This document shows positions 14,278-21,126 of a stretch of DNA of 21,136 bases, piece after piece. A model generated the notes under the pieces. The model was not told where the DNA came from, ran no database searches, and saw nothing but the letters and a program-made list of their open reading frames with translations. The DNA lies in NCBI GenBank assembly GCA_039029515.1, contig JBCCFX010000045.1:1-21136 (forward strand), read 5' to 3'. Positions within the stretch are counted from its first letter, which is position 1, and the number at the start of each line of letters is the position of its first letter. The position numbers and the translations under genes are program-made. The DNA comes from JBCCFX01 sp039029515. GTDB taxonomy: Bacteria > Planctomycetota > Phycisphaerae > Phycisphaerales > SM1A02.

Positions 14278-15606
14278 ATGATCCTTGGTGAAACAATCGT
14301 GGCTATCGCATCGCCGCCGGGACGATCGGCGCGGGGCATCATTCGCTTGTCCGGCACCGAGGCTATAACTGCGACGTGCGCGATGTCATCGCTTCCCGAT
14401 GATGCACAACCCGGCATCCATCGCATCACGCTCACGGTCAACAACCATCAACTGCCGGCGCTCGCGTTGATTGCCCACGCTCCGCGCAGCTATACCGCCG
14501 AACACACTGTCGAGCTGCAACTGCCCGGCAATCCGCATCTGCTTGAGCGCATCATCGATCAGTTCCTGCACCATCCCGATGTTCGTCGCGCAGAACCCGG
14601 CGAATTCACCGCGCGTGCATTCATGCGTGGCCGAATCTCACTGACCGAAGCAGAAGGTGTTGCTGCTACGATCAGTGCGCAATCCGATGCCGATCTCCGT
14701 GCCGCCGGCCAGCTTCGTCATGGTGAACTCGGCGATTTCGCGCACACGCTCGCGGATGATCTCGCCATGGCACTCGCGCTTGTGGAAGCGGGCATTGATT
14801 TCACGGATGAAGAAGACGTTGTCGCGATCACGCCGGTTGACCTGCACGGACGTCTCGCGGACATGATCGAACGGATGTCGCGCACGCTTGCGCGATCGGT
14901 CGGACGCGAGCAACTCGATGCCATTCCGCGCGTTGTGTTGACGGGGCCGCCGAACGCCGGGAAATCAACGCTCTTCAACGCTTTGCTTGGCCACGAGCGC
15001 GCGGTCGTTTCCGATGTGGCCGGAACCACACGTGATGTCATCGCCGAGCCACTGACGATCACCACGGATCACGGACCGGCGGAGATCATGCTGATCGATG
15101 TCGCTGGCGCCGACGACGTGACGACCGCCCTCGATGCGCATATGCAGGATGCCGCTCGAGCTGCATCTCGCAATGCGGACCTGCGTATGCAGTGTGTTCC
15201 GGTCGGCAGCGATGCTGACGCGACTGGCAATGATCTGATCATTCGGACGAAGTGCGACGACGAATCGGCGGCCACGGCCGATGCGCTTCACGTCAGTGCG
15301 CACACGGGATTCGGGCTTGATTCGATCAGGCAGTTGATCGCCGATCGACTGGCCGACCGCGCGGTCAGCCTCGCCGCCGATGCGTTCGCGCTGCTGCCGC
15401 GCCACGAATCACACCTGCGCGCAGCGCTGTCACACTGTGAAGAAGCACAACTGCATGTCGATCCATCGCAGCGTTCCGTCCGTGACGCGGAGATCGTCGC
15501 ACTCTCCATGCGAGCGGCACTCGATGACCTGGCCGCACTTGCGGGGGACATCACACCGGACGACGTCCTCGGCCGCGTCTTCGCGTCTTTCTGCGTGGGG
15601 AAGTGA
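14278..15606 (+). CDS. mnmE: tRNA uridine-34 modification GTPase MnmE (TrmE)
   Basis: With MnmG, MnmE installs the 5-carboxymethylaminomethyl (or aminomethyl) group on wobble U34 of certain tRNAs. The 442 residues contain the N-terminal folate-binding domain (ETIVAIASPPGRSARGIIRLSG; EFTARAFMRGRISLTEAEGV) and the helical domain. The G domain has P-loop GPPNAGKST (223-231), the GTTRD switch, and G3 DVAG (274-277), and the C-terminal FCVGK supplies the conserved Cys439. Variations: G4 is TKCD (324-327) instead of NKxD, and the position of E. coli catalytic Glu282 appears to be Asp286 in an ungapped alignment. ATG 14278 is chosen over a TTG at 14263, which lies inside the heptamer array. mnmG is not in the window. 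A long GGG-rich array begins three bases after the stop. Confidence 0.95.
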   Translation: MILGETIVAIASPPGRSARGIIRLSGTEAITATCAMSSLPDDAQPGIHRITLTVNNHQLPALALIAHAPRSYTAEHTVELQLPGNPHLLERIIDQFLHHPDVRRAEPGEFTARAFMRGRISLTEAEGVAATISAQSDADLRAAGQLRHGELGDFAHTLADDLAMALALVEAGIDFTDEEDVVAITPVDLHGRLADMIERMSRTLARSVGREQLDAIPRVVLTGPPNAGKSTLFNALLGHERAVVSDVAGTTRDVIAEPLTITTDHGPAEIMLIDVAGADDVTTALDAHMQDAARAASRNADLRMQCVPVGSDADATGNDLIIRTKCDDESAATADALHVSAHTGFGLDSIRQLIADRLADRAVSLAADAFALLPRHESHLRAALSHCEEAQLHVDPSQRSVRDAEIVALSMRAALDDLAALAGDITPDDVLGRVFASFCVGK

Positions 15607-15608
15607 AT

Positions 15609-15680
15609 GGGCTGTGGGCTGTGGGCTGTGGGCTGTGGGCTGTGGGCTGTGGGCTGTGGGCTGTGGGCTGTGGGCTGATC
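15609..15680 (+). repeat. Heptamer array GCTGTGG, nine exact copies
   Basis: Nine identical GCTGTGG units (15611-15673) and a final GCTGATC. With the leading GG this gives ten GGG tracts separated by CTGT, on the same strand as the mnmE transcript and starting three bases after its stop. Confidence 0.97.
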
Positions 15681-15715
15681 GAAATCGTATACGGTGTGCG
15701 GAACGGTCTTCTCCT

Positions 15716-15743
15716 CATCCCTAATCCCTAGTCCCTAATCGCT
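15716..15743 (-). repeat. Heptamer array AATCCCT in the thioesterase leader
   Basis: CATCCCT, AATCCCT, AGTCCCT, AATCGCT. It is the C-rich partner, 35 bases after the G-rich array at 15609. It ends eight bases before the ATG at 15752 and leaves no room for a normal ribosome binding site. Confidence 0.85.
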
Positions 15744-15751
15744 TCTGCCCC

Positions 15752-16141
15752 ATGTCCACCACCATCACTGTCCGCTATCACGAATGCGATCCGATGGGCG
15801 TTGCGCACCATGCCGCCTACGCGATCTGGCTGGAAATGGCGCGCACGGAGTTGCTGCGCCAACACGCCGGCATGTCGTATCGCGAGTGCGAGGAGACCGG
15901 CGTCTTCTTCGTCGTCGTACGCCTCAACATCGTGTACAAGACGCCCGCGCGATATGACGACACACTCAACGTCGAATGCACGTTTGCGAAGATCGGCTAC
16001 GTCAAGATTGATCATGCCTATCGCATCATGCGTGGCGACACACTGATTGCCACCGCAACCACGACCATTGCCTGCGTGGATCGCGCCGGTGTACCACAGC
16101 AGGTGCCGGACCTGATCCGCGCGACTAACATCTCAGATTGA
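15752..16141 (+). CDS. Acyl-CoA thioesterase, YbgC/4-hydroxybenzoyl-CoA thioesterase family
   Basis: The product has 129 residues with a single hotdog fold; proteins of this family hydrolyse acyl-CoA thioesters in the cytoplasm, and in many bacteria ybgC is next to tol-pal (not seen here). The signature VRYHECDPMGVAHHAAYAIWLE begins at residue 7, with the presumed catalytic Asp13 in the CDPMG motif. RLNIVYKTPARYDDTLNVE and RIMRGDTLIATATTTIACVD follow, as in the family. The start is the ATG at 15752; the leader before it is a C-rich heptamer array and no ribosome binding site is recognisable. Its TGA stop is immediately followed by the stop of the convergent DUF721 gene. The substrate cannot be told from sequence. 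Confidence 0.9.
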   Translation: MSTTITVRYHECDPMGVAHHAAYAIWLEMARTELLRQHAGMSYRECEETGVFFVVVRLNIVYKTPARYDDTLNVECTFAKIGYVKIDHAYRIMRGDTLIATATTTIACVDRAGVPQQVPDLIRATNISD

Positions 16142-16495
16142 TCAGCCTTGCACGATCGGTCCGACGCGAATGCGAACGGAACGCAGCGAGCCCCGATAGC
16201 GCCGCCGCAACGAGTGCTCACCGCCGCCGCGCAGCAGTCGATCAAGCTCATACCGAACCGGCGCGCTGTCCGCGATCACGTCGAGCGTTCCGCCACGCAG
16301 ACCGACCAGACGCGTATGGACCGCCAGTTCCGGCGGGACCACTGATTCCCACAATGCCGTGAGCTGGCCGAGCCGTTTCTCCGTCTTCCGCGCGTTATGC
16401 TCGACGCGCTCGATGAGCTTCGTCACACCGAGCGTCCGCTGTGGACGCTGCCGGTTCGCACAGATTCGAAGGAGTTCTCGGGACGGGTCCGCCAT
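16142..16495 (-). CDS. DUF721 / DciA-like protein
   Basis: The product has 117 residues. The C-terminal part (LWESVVPPELAVHTRLVGLRGGTLDVIAD, then SAPVRYELDRLL) is the DUF721 domain. DciA members of this family load the replicative helicase DnaB in bacteria that lack DnaC; whether this gene does so is inference from the family. The preceding VTKLIERVEHNARKTEKRL helix is also typical. I choose the ATG at 16495; a GTG at 16519 would add eight residues, and neither has a strong ribosome binding site. It is tail to tail with the thioesterase gene with no gap, and divergent from the ABC ATPase with 126 bases between. Confidence 0.8.
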   Translation of the reverse strand: MADPSRELLRICANRQRPQRTLGVTKLIERVEHNARKTEKRLGQLTALWESVVPPELAVHTRLVGLRGGTLDVIADSAPVRYELDRLLRGGGEHSLRRRYRGSLRSVRIRVGPIVQG

Positions 16496-16621
16496 GCGTT
16501 CAGAATACCCGCGAATCACACGTTACACGCGATCTCAACCGTTCTCGTCCGGCCATCAACACGCACTCCACGGTCGCCTTGAATACGACTCTCGCCGCTC
16601 CTCTGCTATCCTCCCCACGCT

Positions 16622-17692
16622 ATGACATCGATCCAACTCCAGAATGTGGTCAAGAAGTACGGCAAGACGACCGCTGTCGCGGGTGTCGACATCACCATCA
16701 ACGATGGCGACCTGTTCTTCCTCCTCGGTCCTTCCGGCTGTGGAAAGACGACGATCCTGCGGATGATTGCCGGCTTCATCATGCCCACCAGCGGCACGAT
16801 CCACTTCGACAAGGACGATGTCACGACACTGCCGCCCAACAAGCGTGAGACCGGGATGGTCTTCCAGAGTTATGCGTTGTGGCCGCACATGTCTGTTGCC
16901 GACAACGTCGCGTACGGACTGGATGTCCGCAAGGTGTCAGGTGATGAGCGCACGACGCGCGTACGTGAAGCGCTCGAAGCCGTCCAGATGGATCCGTACG
17001 CAGCGCGCAAACCAAACGAACTGTCGGGTGGTCAGCAACAGCGCGTCGCGCTTGCTCGTGCACTCGTGATCAAACCGCGCGTGTTGCTTCTGGATGAGCC
17101 ACTGAGCAACCTTGACGCGAAACTGCGTCTCGAGATGCGTCTTGAGATCAAACGCATCTGCAAGAGCACCGGCATCACGACGGTCTACGTCACGCACGAC
17201 CAGAAGGAAGCGCTGTCCATGGCCGATCAGGTCGCCGTGCTGCGTGAAGGCAAGGTGATGCAGATCGGACCGCCGCGTTCACTGTACGAACGGCCGGAAT
17301 CCAGATTTGTGGCTGACTTCCTCGGGGAGTCCAATTTCATTTCCGGCACCGTCGCGACCGCCGACAACGGCATTGCGACCATCGACACCGCCGCCGGCGC
17401 GTTGCAATCAACGGCGACGAAGGCATCGGCAGGCACCAAGGTCACATGCTCAATCCGGCCGGAAGCATTGCAGGTCATCGATTCACCTGCGACAAAGAAC
17501 GCCATGACCGTTCGACGCGTCGACACCGTGTATCTCGGTGAGATCGCGCAGCATCTCGTGGCATTGCCCGACGAAACCACCGTCAAGGTGCTGGAGTTGA
17601 ATCCATCACATTTCGGCGAGCCCGGCGACACGCTGCACCTGACGATCGACCCGGATGATGTGGTGGTCATTCCTGACGGCGCCGCCGTGTGA
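16622..17692 (+). CDS. ABC transporter ATP-binding protein with TOBE domain (MalK/UgpC/FbpC-like)
   Basis: The product has 356 residues. ABC motifs: Walker A GPSGCGKTT (36-44), Q-loop Q82, signature LSGGQQQR (134-141), Walker B VLLLDEPLSNLD (154-165) and H-loop THD (H192). The region from about 275 is a regulatory TOBE domain, as in importers of sugars, glycerol phosphate, polyamines or ferric iron. It would energise uptake at the inner membrane, but neither permeases nor a binding protein are in the window, so the substrate is open. The ATG at 16622 gives the expected N terminus (IQLQNVVKKYG), yet no ribosome binding site is visible; the preceding bases are pyrimidine-rich (CTATCCTCCCC). It ends tail to tail with the TPR-sulfotransferase gene. 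Confidence 0.93.
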   Translation: MTSIQLQNVVKKYGKTTAVAGVDITINDGDLFFLLGPSGCGKTTILRMIAGFIMPTSGTIHFDKDDVTTLPPNKRETGMVFQSYALWPHMSVADNVAYGLDVRKVSGDERTTRVREALEAVQMDPYAARKPNELSGGQQQRVALARALVIKPRVLLLDEPLSNLDAKLRLEMRLEIKRICKSTGITTVYVTHDQKEALSMADQVAVLREGKVMQIGPPRSLYERPESRFVADFLGESNFISGTVATADNGIATIDTAAGALQSTATKASAGTKVTCSIRPEALQVIDSPATKNAMTVRRVDTVYLGEIAQHLVALPDETTVKVLELNPSHFGEPGDTLHLTIDPDDVVVIPDGAAV

Positions 17693-19195
17693 TCACAATG
17701 CCGTCGCGTCGTCCGGCAGGTACTCACTGATTGCTTCAAAGTGCTCCGCGTAATTCTGCCATTGGCCGATCGCCCGCGCATGCACCGGCGATGTGACCGC
17801 ATCTGCACTTGGCGTGGAGATGGAACGCGAAGCCGACTGCTCATGAAAGCGCGCGACGCCATCCTCCCATTCGAGGCCAATGAACTCGATGATTCGGCGA
17901 GCCTGCGCGTCGAAGTCCGTCACAATCATTTCGTACTCGACATCCAGCATCGACAGCGTGAGCCGCGGACGTAGCACGTTCCAGTATCGCATGACCTGCG
18001 CGTGGAATCGTGCCGTTTCGTTCCACTCGAGGAAATGAACGTTTGCATCGTTGAGCAGGAAACGCTGCTTGAAACAACTGAGAATGACGTCGCGAGGATC
18101 GCGATGCGCCACAATCACGTGCGCATCAGGAAACACCGCATTGATCACGCCAAGCTCAATGAGATTCCACGGTTGCTTGTCCAACAGGTGATGCGCCGCG
18201 AAATCAAATTCGAGCAGGCCTTCTGCCTGCCGGCGATAAAACGTGCGAATTCGTCCGATGTCTGCGGTTGACAGTGCATCGAGGCTCGCACACGTATCGG
18301 GCGCGCCTGGGGCGAGCCGGCGAATCTCAGCCATGGTTCGATGCAACAAAGGTTTCTCATCAGAGATCACCATGTTCGAGTGCGCACCGATGATCTGCTC
18401 CGTCAGGGTCGTTCCTGACCGCGGGAAACCCACGAGGAACGTCGGCACCGGACCATCGTTGCGTGGTGCTCGTGCGGCCCACGCCGCAATGCGTTCCGCC
18501 CGCATCTCACGGGCGAAGAGGTCCATTCGCTTGGCGTACGAAAGGGCATCGATCGCCGCGACGGCGGGGTCACTGGCGCGAGCTGCATTGCTCTCGCTGT
18601 ATGCCGCAAATGCTTCGTCGTATTGCCCGAGCTTCTCCTGGATGGTGGCAATCTCGTACAGCACACGTCGGCGTGTGATCGGGCTGTATGCCTGTTCAAG
18701 TGTTCGCTTCAGGTGCGACAGCGCTTCACCGAGCAGCCCCGCGCGATGGAGTAGTTCCGCCTGCACGATCTGGGCTTCAAGGTCACGGGGCGAGCGTGCA
18801 AGTGCCTCGCCGATGAGGCGCATCGCGGCATCCGTGCGACCAAGTCGACCGAGCGCCATCGCCTTAAGGCATTTCGCCTGCGATGAATCAGGCTGCCGAC
18901 GCAGCACGCGGTCTGCGGCATCGAGCGCATCTTCACGCCGGCCCGCATCGAGCAGCAGCTGTGCGTAGTAGAGGTGATAGGACACTCGATCGGGTGCGGC
19001 ATCCACCGCGCGAGCAATGAGCGCCAGCGCGTCCTCGCGCCGACCGATCCGGCCGAACAACTCGCCAAGACCGAACATCGCATGGGGATCATCCGGATTC
19101 GACTTGAGTACCTCACGGTACGCAGCCGCCGCTTCCTTGAGTTGCCCCGCGGACGCACTCGCCGCCGCCTGATTGAGTAACGCCTGCGCGTTCAT
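17693..19195 (-). CDS. TPR-repeat sulfotransferase family protein
   Basis: The product has 500 residues. Residues 1-210 form tandem TPR units (for example GQLKEAAAAYREVLKSNPDD, GRREDALALIARAVDAAPD, GRREDALDAADRVLRRQPDS, GQYDEAFAAYSE). The C-terminal half is a PAPS-dependent sulfotransferase. It has the 5-prime-phosphosulfate loop FLVGFPRSGTTL (253-264), LLDKQPWN (337-344) and the 3-prime-phosphate motif VAHRDPRDVILSCF (362-375). Such fusions are frequent in planctomycetes and are thought to sulfate proteins or glycans; the acceptor is unknown. No signal peptide is seen. The ATG at 19195 begins the first TPR; a longer reading from 19309 would translate the upstream heptamer arrays and is rejected. 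No ribosome binding site is obvious. Confidence 0.9.
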   Translation of the reverse strand: MNAQALLNQAAASASAGQLKEAAAAYREVLKSNPDDPHAMFGLGELFGRIGRREDALALIARAVDAAPDRVSYHLYYAQLLLDAGRREDALDAADRVLRRQPDSSQAKCLKAMALGRLGRTDAAMRLIGEALARSPRDLEAQIVQAELLHRAGLLGEALSHLKRTLEQAYSPITRRRVLYEIATIQEKLGQYDEAFAAYSESNAARASDPAVAAIDALSYAKRMDLFAREMRAERIAAWAARAPRNDGPVPTFLVGFPRSGTTLTEQIIGAHSNMVISDEKPLLHRTMAEIRRLAPGAPDTCASLDALSTADIGRIRTFYRRQAEGLLEFDFAAHHLLDKQPWNLIELGVINAVFPDAHVIVAHRDPRDVILSCFKQRFLLNDANVHFLEWNETARFHAQVMRYWNVLRPRLTLSMLDVEYEMIVTDFDAQARRIIEFIGLEWEDGVARFHEQSASRSISTPSADAVTSPVHARAIGQWQNYAEHFEAISEYLPDDATAL

Positions 19196-19208
19196 GGCCG
19201 TATGGTAC

Positions 19209-19257
19209 TGACGGTTGAGGCTGTTGGGTCGTCGGTTGTGCGTCGCGGGTCTTGAGT
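19209..19257 (+). repeat. Degenerate heptamer array, units ending GGT
   Basis: Seven consecutive 7-base units end in GGT, GCT, GGT, GGT, CGT, GGT and AGT. On the minus strand, in the leader of the TPR-sulfotransferase, each unit begins with A followed mostly by CC. The array is degenerate but in constant phase. Confidence 0.55.
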
Positions 19258-19270
19258 TCGGAAGATGCGT

Positions 19271-19305
19271 GTTGCCGTCTGCCATCTGTCCCCGTTTCTG
19301 CCTTC
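19271..19305 (-). repeat. Degenerate heptamer array, units TCTGCCA/TCTGTCC
   Basis: GTTGCCG, TCTGCCA, TCTGTCC, CCGTTTC, TGCCTTC. It is C-rich on the plus strand, the right partner of 19209-19257. Its units resemble the reverse complement of the GGCAGAC array at 1696. Confidence 0.5.
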
Positions 19306-19306
19306 C

Positions 19307-19342
19307 CAAAAGCGATCGCCCCCCGGGAGGAACCGGGGGGCG
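19307..19342 (-). terminator. Intrinsic terminator of the dockerin-like gene at 19434
   Basis: On the minus strand, CGCCCCCCGG and CCGGGGGGCG form a perfect 10-bp stem (19333-19342 with 19317-19326) with a six-base loop, followed by ATCG and TTTT (19308-19311). It lies about 90 bases after the stop. Confidence 0.75.
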
Positions 19343-19433
19343 GTGTTCCGTGGCCGGAACGGAGACTGGAGAAGAAGAAGGAAGGAGGCTTGGTCAGCGG
19401 CACAGTCATGGTGCAGCGGTGTGTGTCAATGCG

Positions 19434-20081
19434 TCAGGGGCAGTTGCCAAAGGCGACGAGCACGGCGATCAGGTCATCGACATCAACGTCGCCATCACCA
19501 AAGGTGCCGTCCGCATAGCTCGGGGCGATATCGCAGCGAGCGGTGCCGACCGCGTAGTCGGTGAGGAATGCCTGCAGGTCATCGATGTTCACCCGACCAT
19601 TCCCGCCCGGCGGGTAGCAGTCCGCGGGGCATGACTGCTGTGCCGGTCGCTGCGGTGCCAGTTCGAATTCGCCCGAGGCGGGTTCGAGGCCGGCACCGAT
19701 TGCCGGTGCGAGTGCGCCGTCCTCACTCCGCACCGGCGGCTTGTTCGCAGGTACGAAGATCTTGTAGACGTCGTTGCCCAGGTTGCCCGGCTGCTCATTT
19801 GTTGCCGGGATCTCAACCACGTCGAATTCATCCGGTTCACCGAGGACGCCTGAACCGTTCGGATCCAGACCGAACTCCTGAGCGCGGATCGCAGGCTTGG
19901 TCGCCGGCGCCAGTTCTTCCGCATAGTCGACATCCTCAAAGCTCGGCGGTGCGAGCTCGTGCTTGGTATCACCCGCGATGGTGTCGGCGTAGTCGGTCGA
20001 TGCCTGCGCCGGTGCAACGGTGATGAGGAATGCACTGGCAAGACTCAGTGAGAGGAGGTGATGGTTGTTCATGGTCTTCAT
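19434..20081 (-). CDS. Secreted protein with C-terminal dockerin-like EF-hand domain (paralogue 1)
   Basis: The product has 215 residues. The Sec signal peptide is MKTMNNHHLLSLSLASAFLI, with a likely cut after APAQA (about residue 27). The middle is acidic and proline-rich with two copies of a KPxxRxxxxxLxP unit (TKPAIRAQEFGLDP and NKPPVRSEDGALAP) and a DPNGSGVLGEPDEFD stretch that resembles a calcium loop. The C terminus from CPADC carries two EF-hand-like loops, GNGRVNIDDLQAFL and GDGDVDVDDLIAVL, and ends FGNCP, with four cysteines. Such domains in Phycisphaerae resemble type I dockerins; no cohesin partner is known to me. TAAGGAG before the ATG is a strong ribosome binding site. Tandem with a paralogue upstream; an intrinsic terminator follows. 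Confidence 0.85.
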   Translation of the reverse strand: MKTMNNHHLLSLSLASAFLITVAPAQASTDYADTIAGDTKHELAPPSFEDVDYAEELAPATKPAIRAQEFGLDPNGSGVLGEPDEFDVVEIPATNEQPGNLGNDVYKIFVPANKPPVRSEDGALAPAIGAGLEPASGEFELAPQRPAQQSCPADCYPPGGNGRVNIDDLQAFLTDYAVGTARCDIAPSYADGTFGDGDVDVDDLIAVLVAFGNCP

Positions 20082-20093
20082 CGGAATGCTCCT
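20082..20093 (-). promoter_or_regulatory. Ribosome binding site and duplicated leader
   Basis: On the minus strand AAGGAG is followed by CATTCCG and the ATG. The GAGCATTCCG leader and the first codons (ATGAAGACC) are identical in the paralogue at 21126, whose leader is cut by the window end. Confidence 0.8.
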
Positions 20094-20329
20094 TAGTGGC
20101 TTTTGCCTTCACGTTCGAGTCGGGGCCAGTCGGTCCCGGCTTCCATACCATGAGACGCAGTTCGTTTCGCTTCATTGACTGCTGCCTCGTTTTTCTTGAT
20201 GGCGAGATGTCTGCCGCGCGGTCAGAGGAAATGTGAGAAAAGCGAAGAGGCAAATCGAAAAGGGAAGAGCAGAGAGCAACGCAGGACTCGCGGCGAGCCC
20301 GAAACGCCACCGCTGGGCAGTGCGCGGCC

Positions 20330-20354
20330 GGCAGGAAGGCAAACCTGCCCGACG
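20330..20354 (+). repeat. Divergent palindrome resembling the CCTAC family, copy e
   Basis: GGCAGG, AAGGCAA spacer, CCTGCC, then CGAC. The layout matches copies c and d but the sequence is weaker. It lies just before the heptamer array at 20359, as copy c lies just before the array at 1816. Confidence 0.45.
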
Positions 20355-20358
20355 ACCC

Positions 20359-20393
20359 ACAACCCAATCCCAAATCCCAAGTCCCGAATCCCA
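20359..20393 (-). repeat. Heptamer array AATCCCA between the dockerin-like genes
   Basis: ACAACCC, AATCCCA, AATCCCA, AGTCCCG, AATCCCA. It is C-rich on the plus strand and abuts the T run of the terminator. The A/G-rich stretch at 20220-20280 may be a decayed left partner; otherwise I see no gene between 20094 and 20472. Confidence 0.8.
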
Positions 20394-20423
20394 AAACGAA
20401 AAACCCCCAGCCGAAGCCGGGGG
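20393..20423 (-). terminator. Intrinsic terminator of the dockerin-like gene at 20473
   Basis: On the minus strand, CCCCCGGC, a TTCG tetraloop and GCTGGGGG form an 8-bp stem with one G-T pair, followed at once by TTTTTCGTTTT. It lies about 50 bases after the stop and is a classical intrinsic terminator, so the two paralogues are likely separate transcripts. Confidence 0.88.
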
Positions 20424-20472
20424 CGAGTTCCGATCAAACAGGTCGGATGAGGGTTGTCGTCAGGTCGTCGAC

Positions 20473-21126
20473 TTACGGGGCGCAGGTTCCGAAGGCGTTG
20501 AGCAGGAACATCAGATCATCGATGTCCACATCGCCGTCGCCGTATGTACCGTCCGCGTGGGGCGGTGCGATATCGCATCGGTGCGATCCGACCGCGTAGT
20601 CCGCAAGAAACGCCTGCAGGTCATCCACGTTCACCACGCCATTGCCTCCCGGCGGGAAGCAGTCCGCAGGGCACTTTCGCGACTGACCAACCGTCGGCGT
20701 CAGCGAATTGAAGCCGGCAGCGTCCGGTGAACCGCCCGGACTCGGGGCAAGATCTTGGTCGTCCGAACGCAGTGATGGCTTTTGCGGCGGAATGAGGATG
20801 TCGACGAACTCGCTTGGCCCATCGCCACGCTCTTCCAGTGGGATCAGGATCTCGGCTACGCCGAATTCGTCCGGCTCACCCGACACGCTGCCCGACCCAT
20901 CCGGGTCCAGGCGGTATCCCTGGCCACGCAACGGCGGCTTGCTGGTCATTGGGTCAAGCGTTTCACCATACGAAGGCGGCGCGAGTGTTTCCGGCTCGGT
21001 GTCACCCTTGTTAGTCGGCGCGATGGTCTCGCCGGCCTGCGGTGCTGCGTACACAGAAACGCCCGTCAGCATGATGGCGCTGGCAAGACTCAGTGAGAGG
21101 AGATGATGGTTGGTATTGGTCTTCAT
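20473..21126 (-). CDS. Secreted protein with C-terminal dockerin-like EF-hand domain (paralogue 2)
   Basis: The product has 217 residues with the same plan as the gene at 19434: signal peptide with the shared HHLLSLSLASA core and a likely cut after VYA, and an acidic Pro-rich middle. Two KPxxR units (SKPPLRGQGYRLDP and QKPSLRSDDQDLAP) flank DPDGSGSVSGEPDEF. The C-terminal domain runs from CPADCFPPGG with EF-hand-like loops GNGVVNVDDLQAFL and GDGDVDIDDLMFLL and ends FGTCAP. It is presumably exported and calcium-binding; the role is unknown. The last ten bases of the window keep the same leader as the paralogue. The start at 21126 is supported by that match although the AAGG of the ribosome binding site falls outside. 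A strong terminator follows. Confidence 0.85.
   Translation of the reverse strand: MKTNTNHHLLSLSLASAIMLTGVSVYAAPQAGETIAPTNKGDTEPETLAPPSYGETLDPMTSKPPLRGQGYRLDPDGSGSVSGEPDEFGVAEILIPLEERGDGPSEFVDILIPPQKPSLRSDDQDLAPSPGGSPDAAGFNSLTPTVGQSRKCPADCFPPGGNGVVNVDDLQAFLADYAVGSHRCDIAPPHADGTYGDGDVDIDDLMFLLNAFGTCAP

Noticed and set aside
15609..15680. Possible CRISPR array
   Set aside because: The unit is 7 bp with no spacers, and no cas gene is present; the other heptamer arrays fail for the same reasons.
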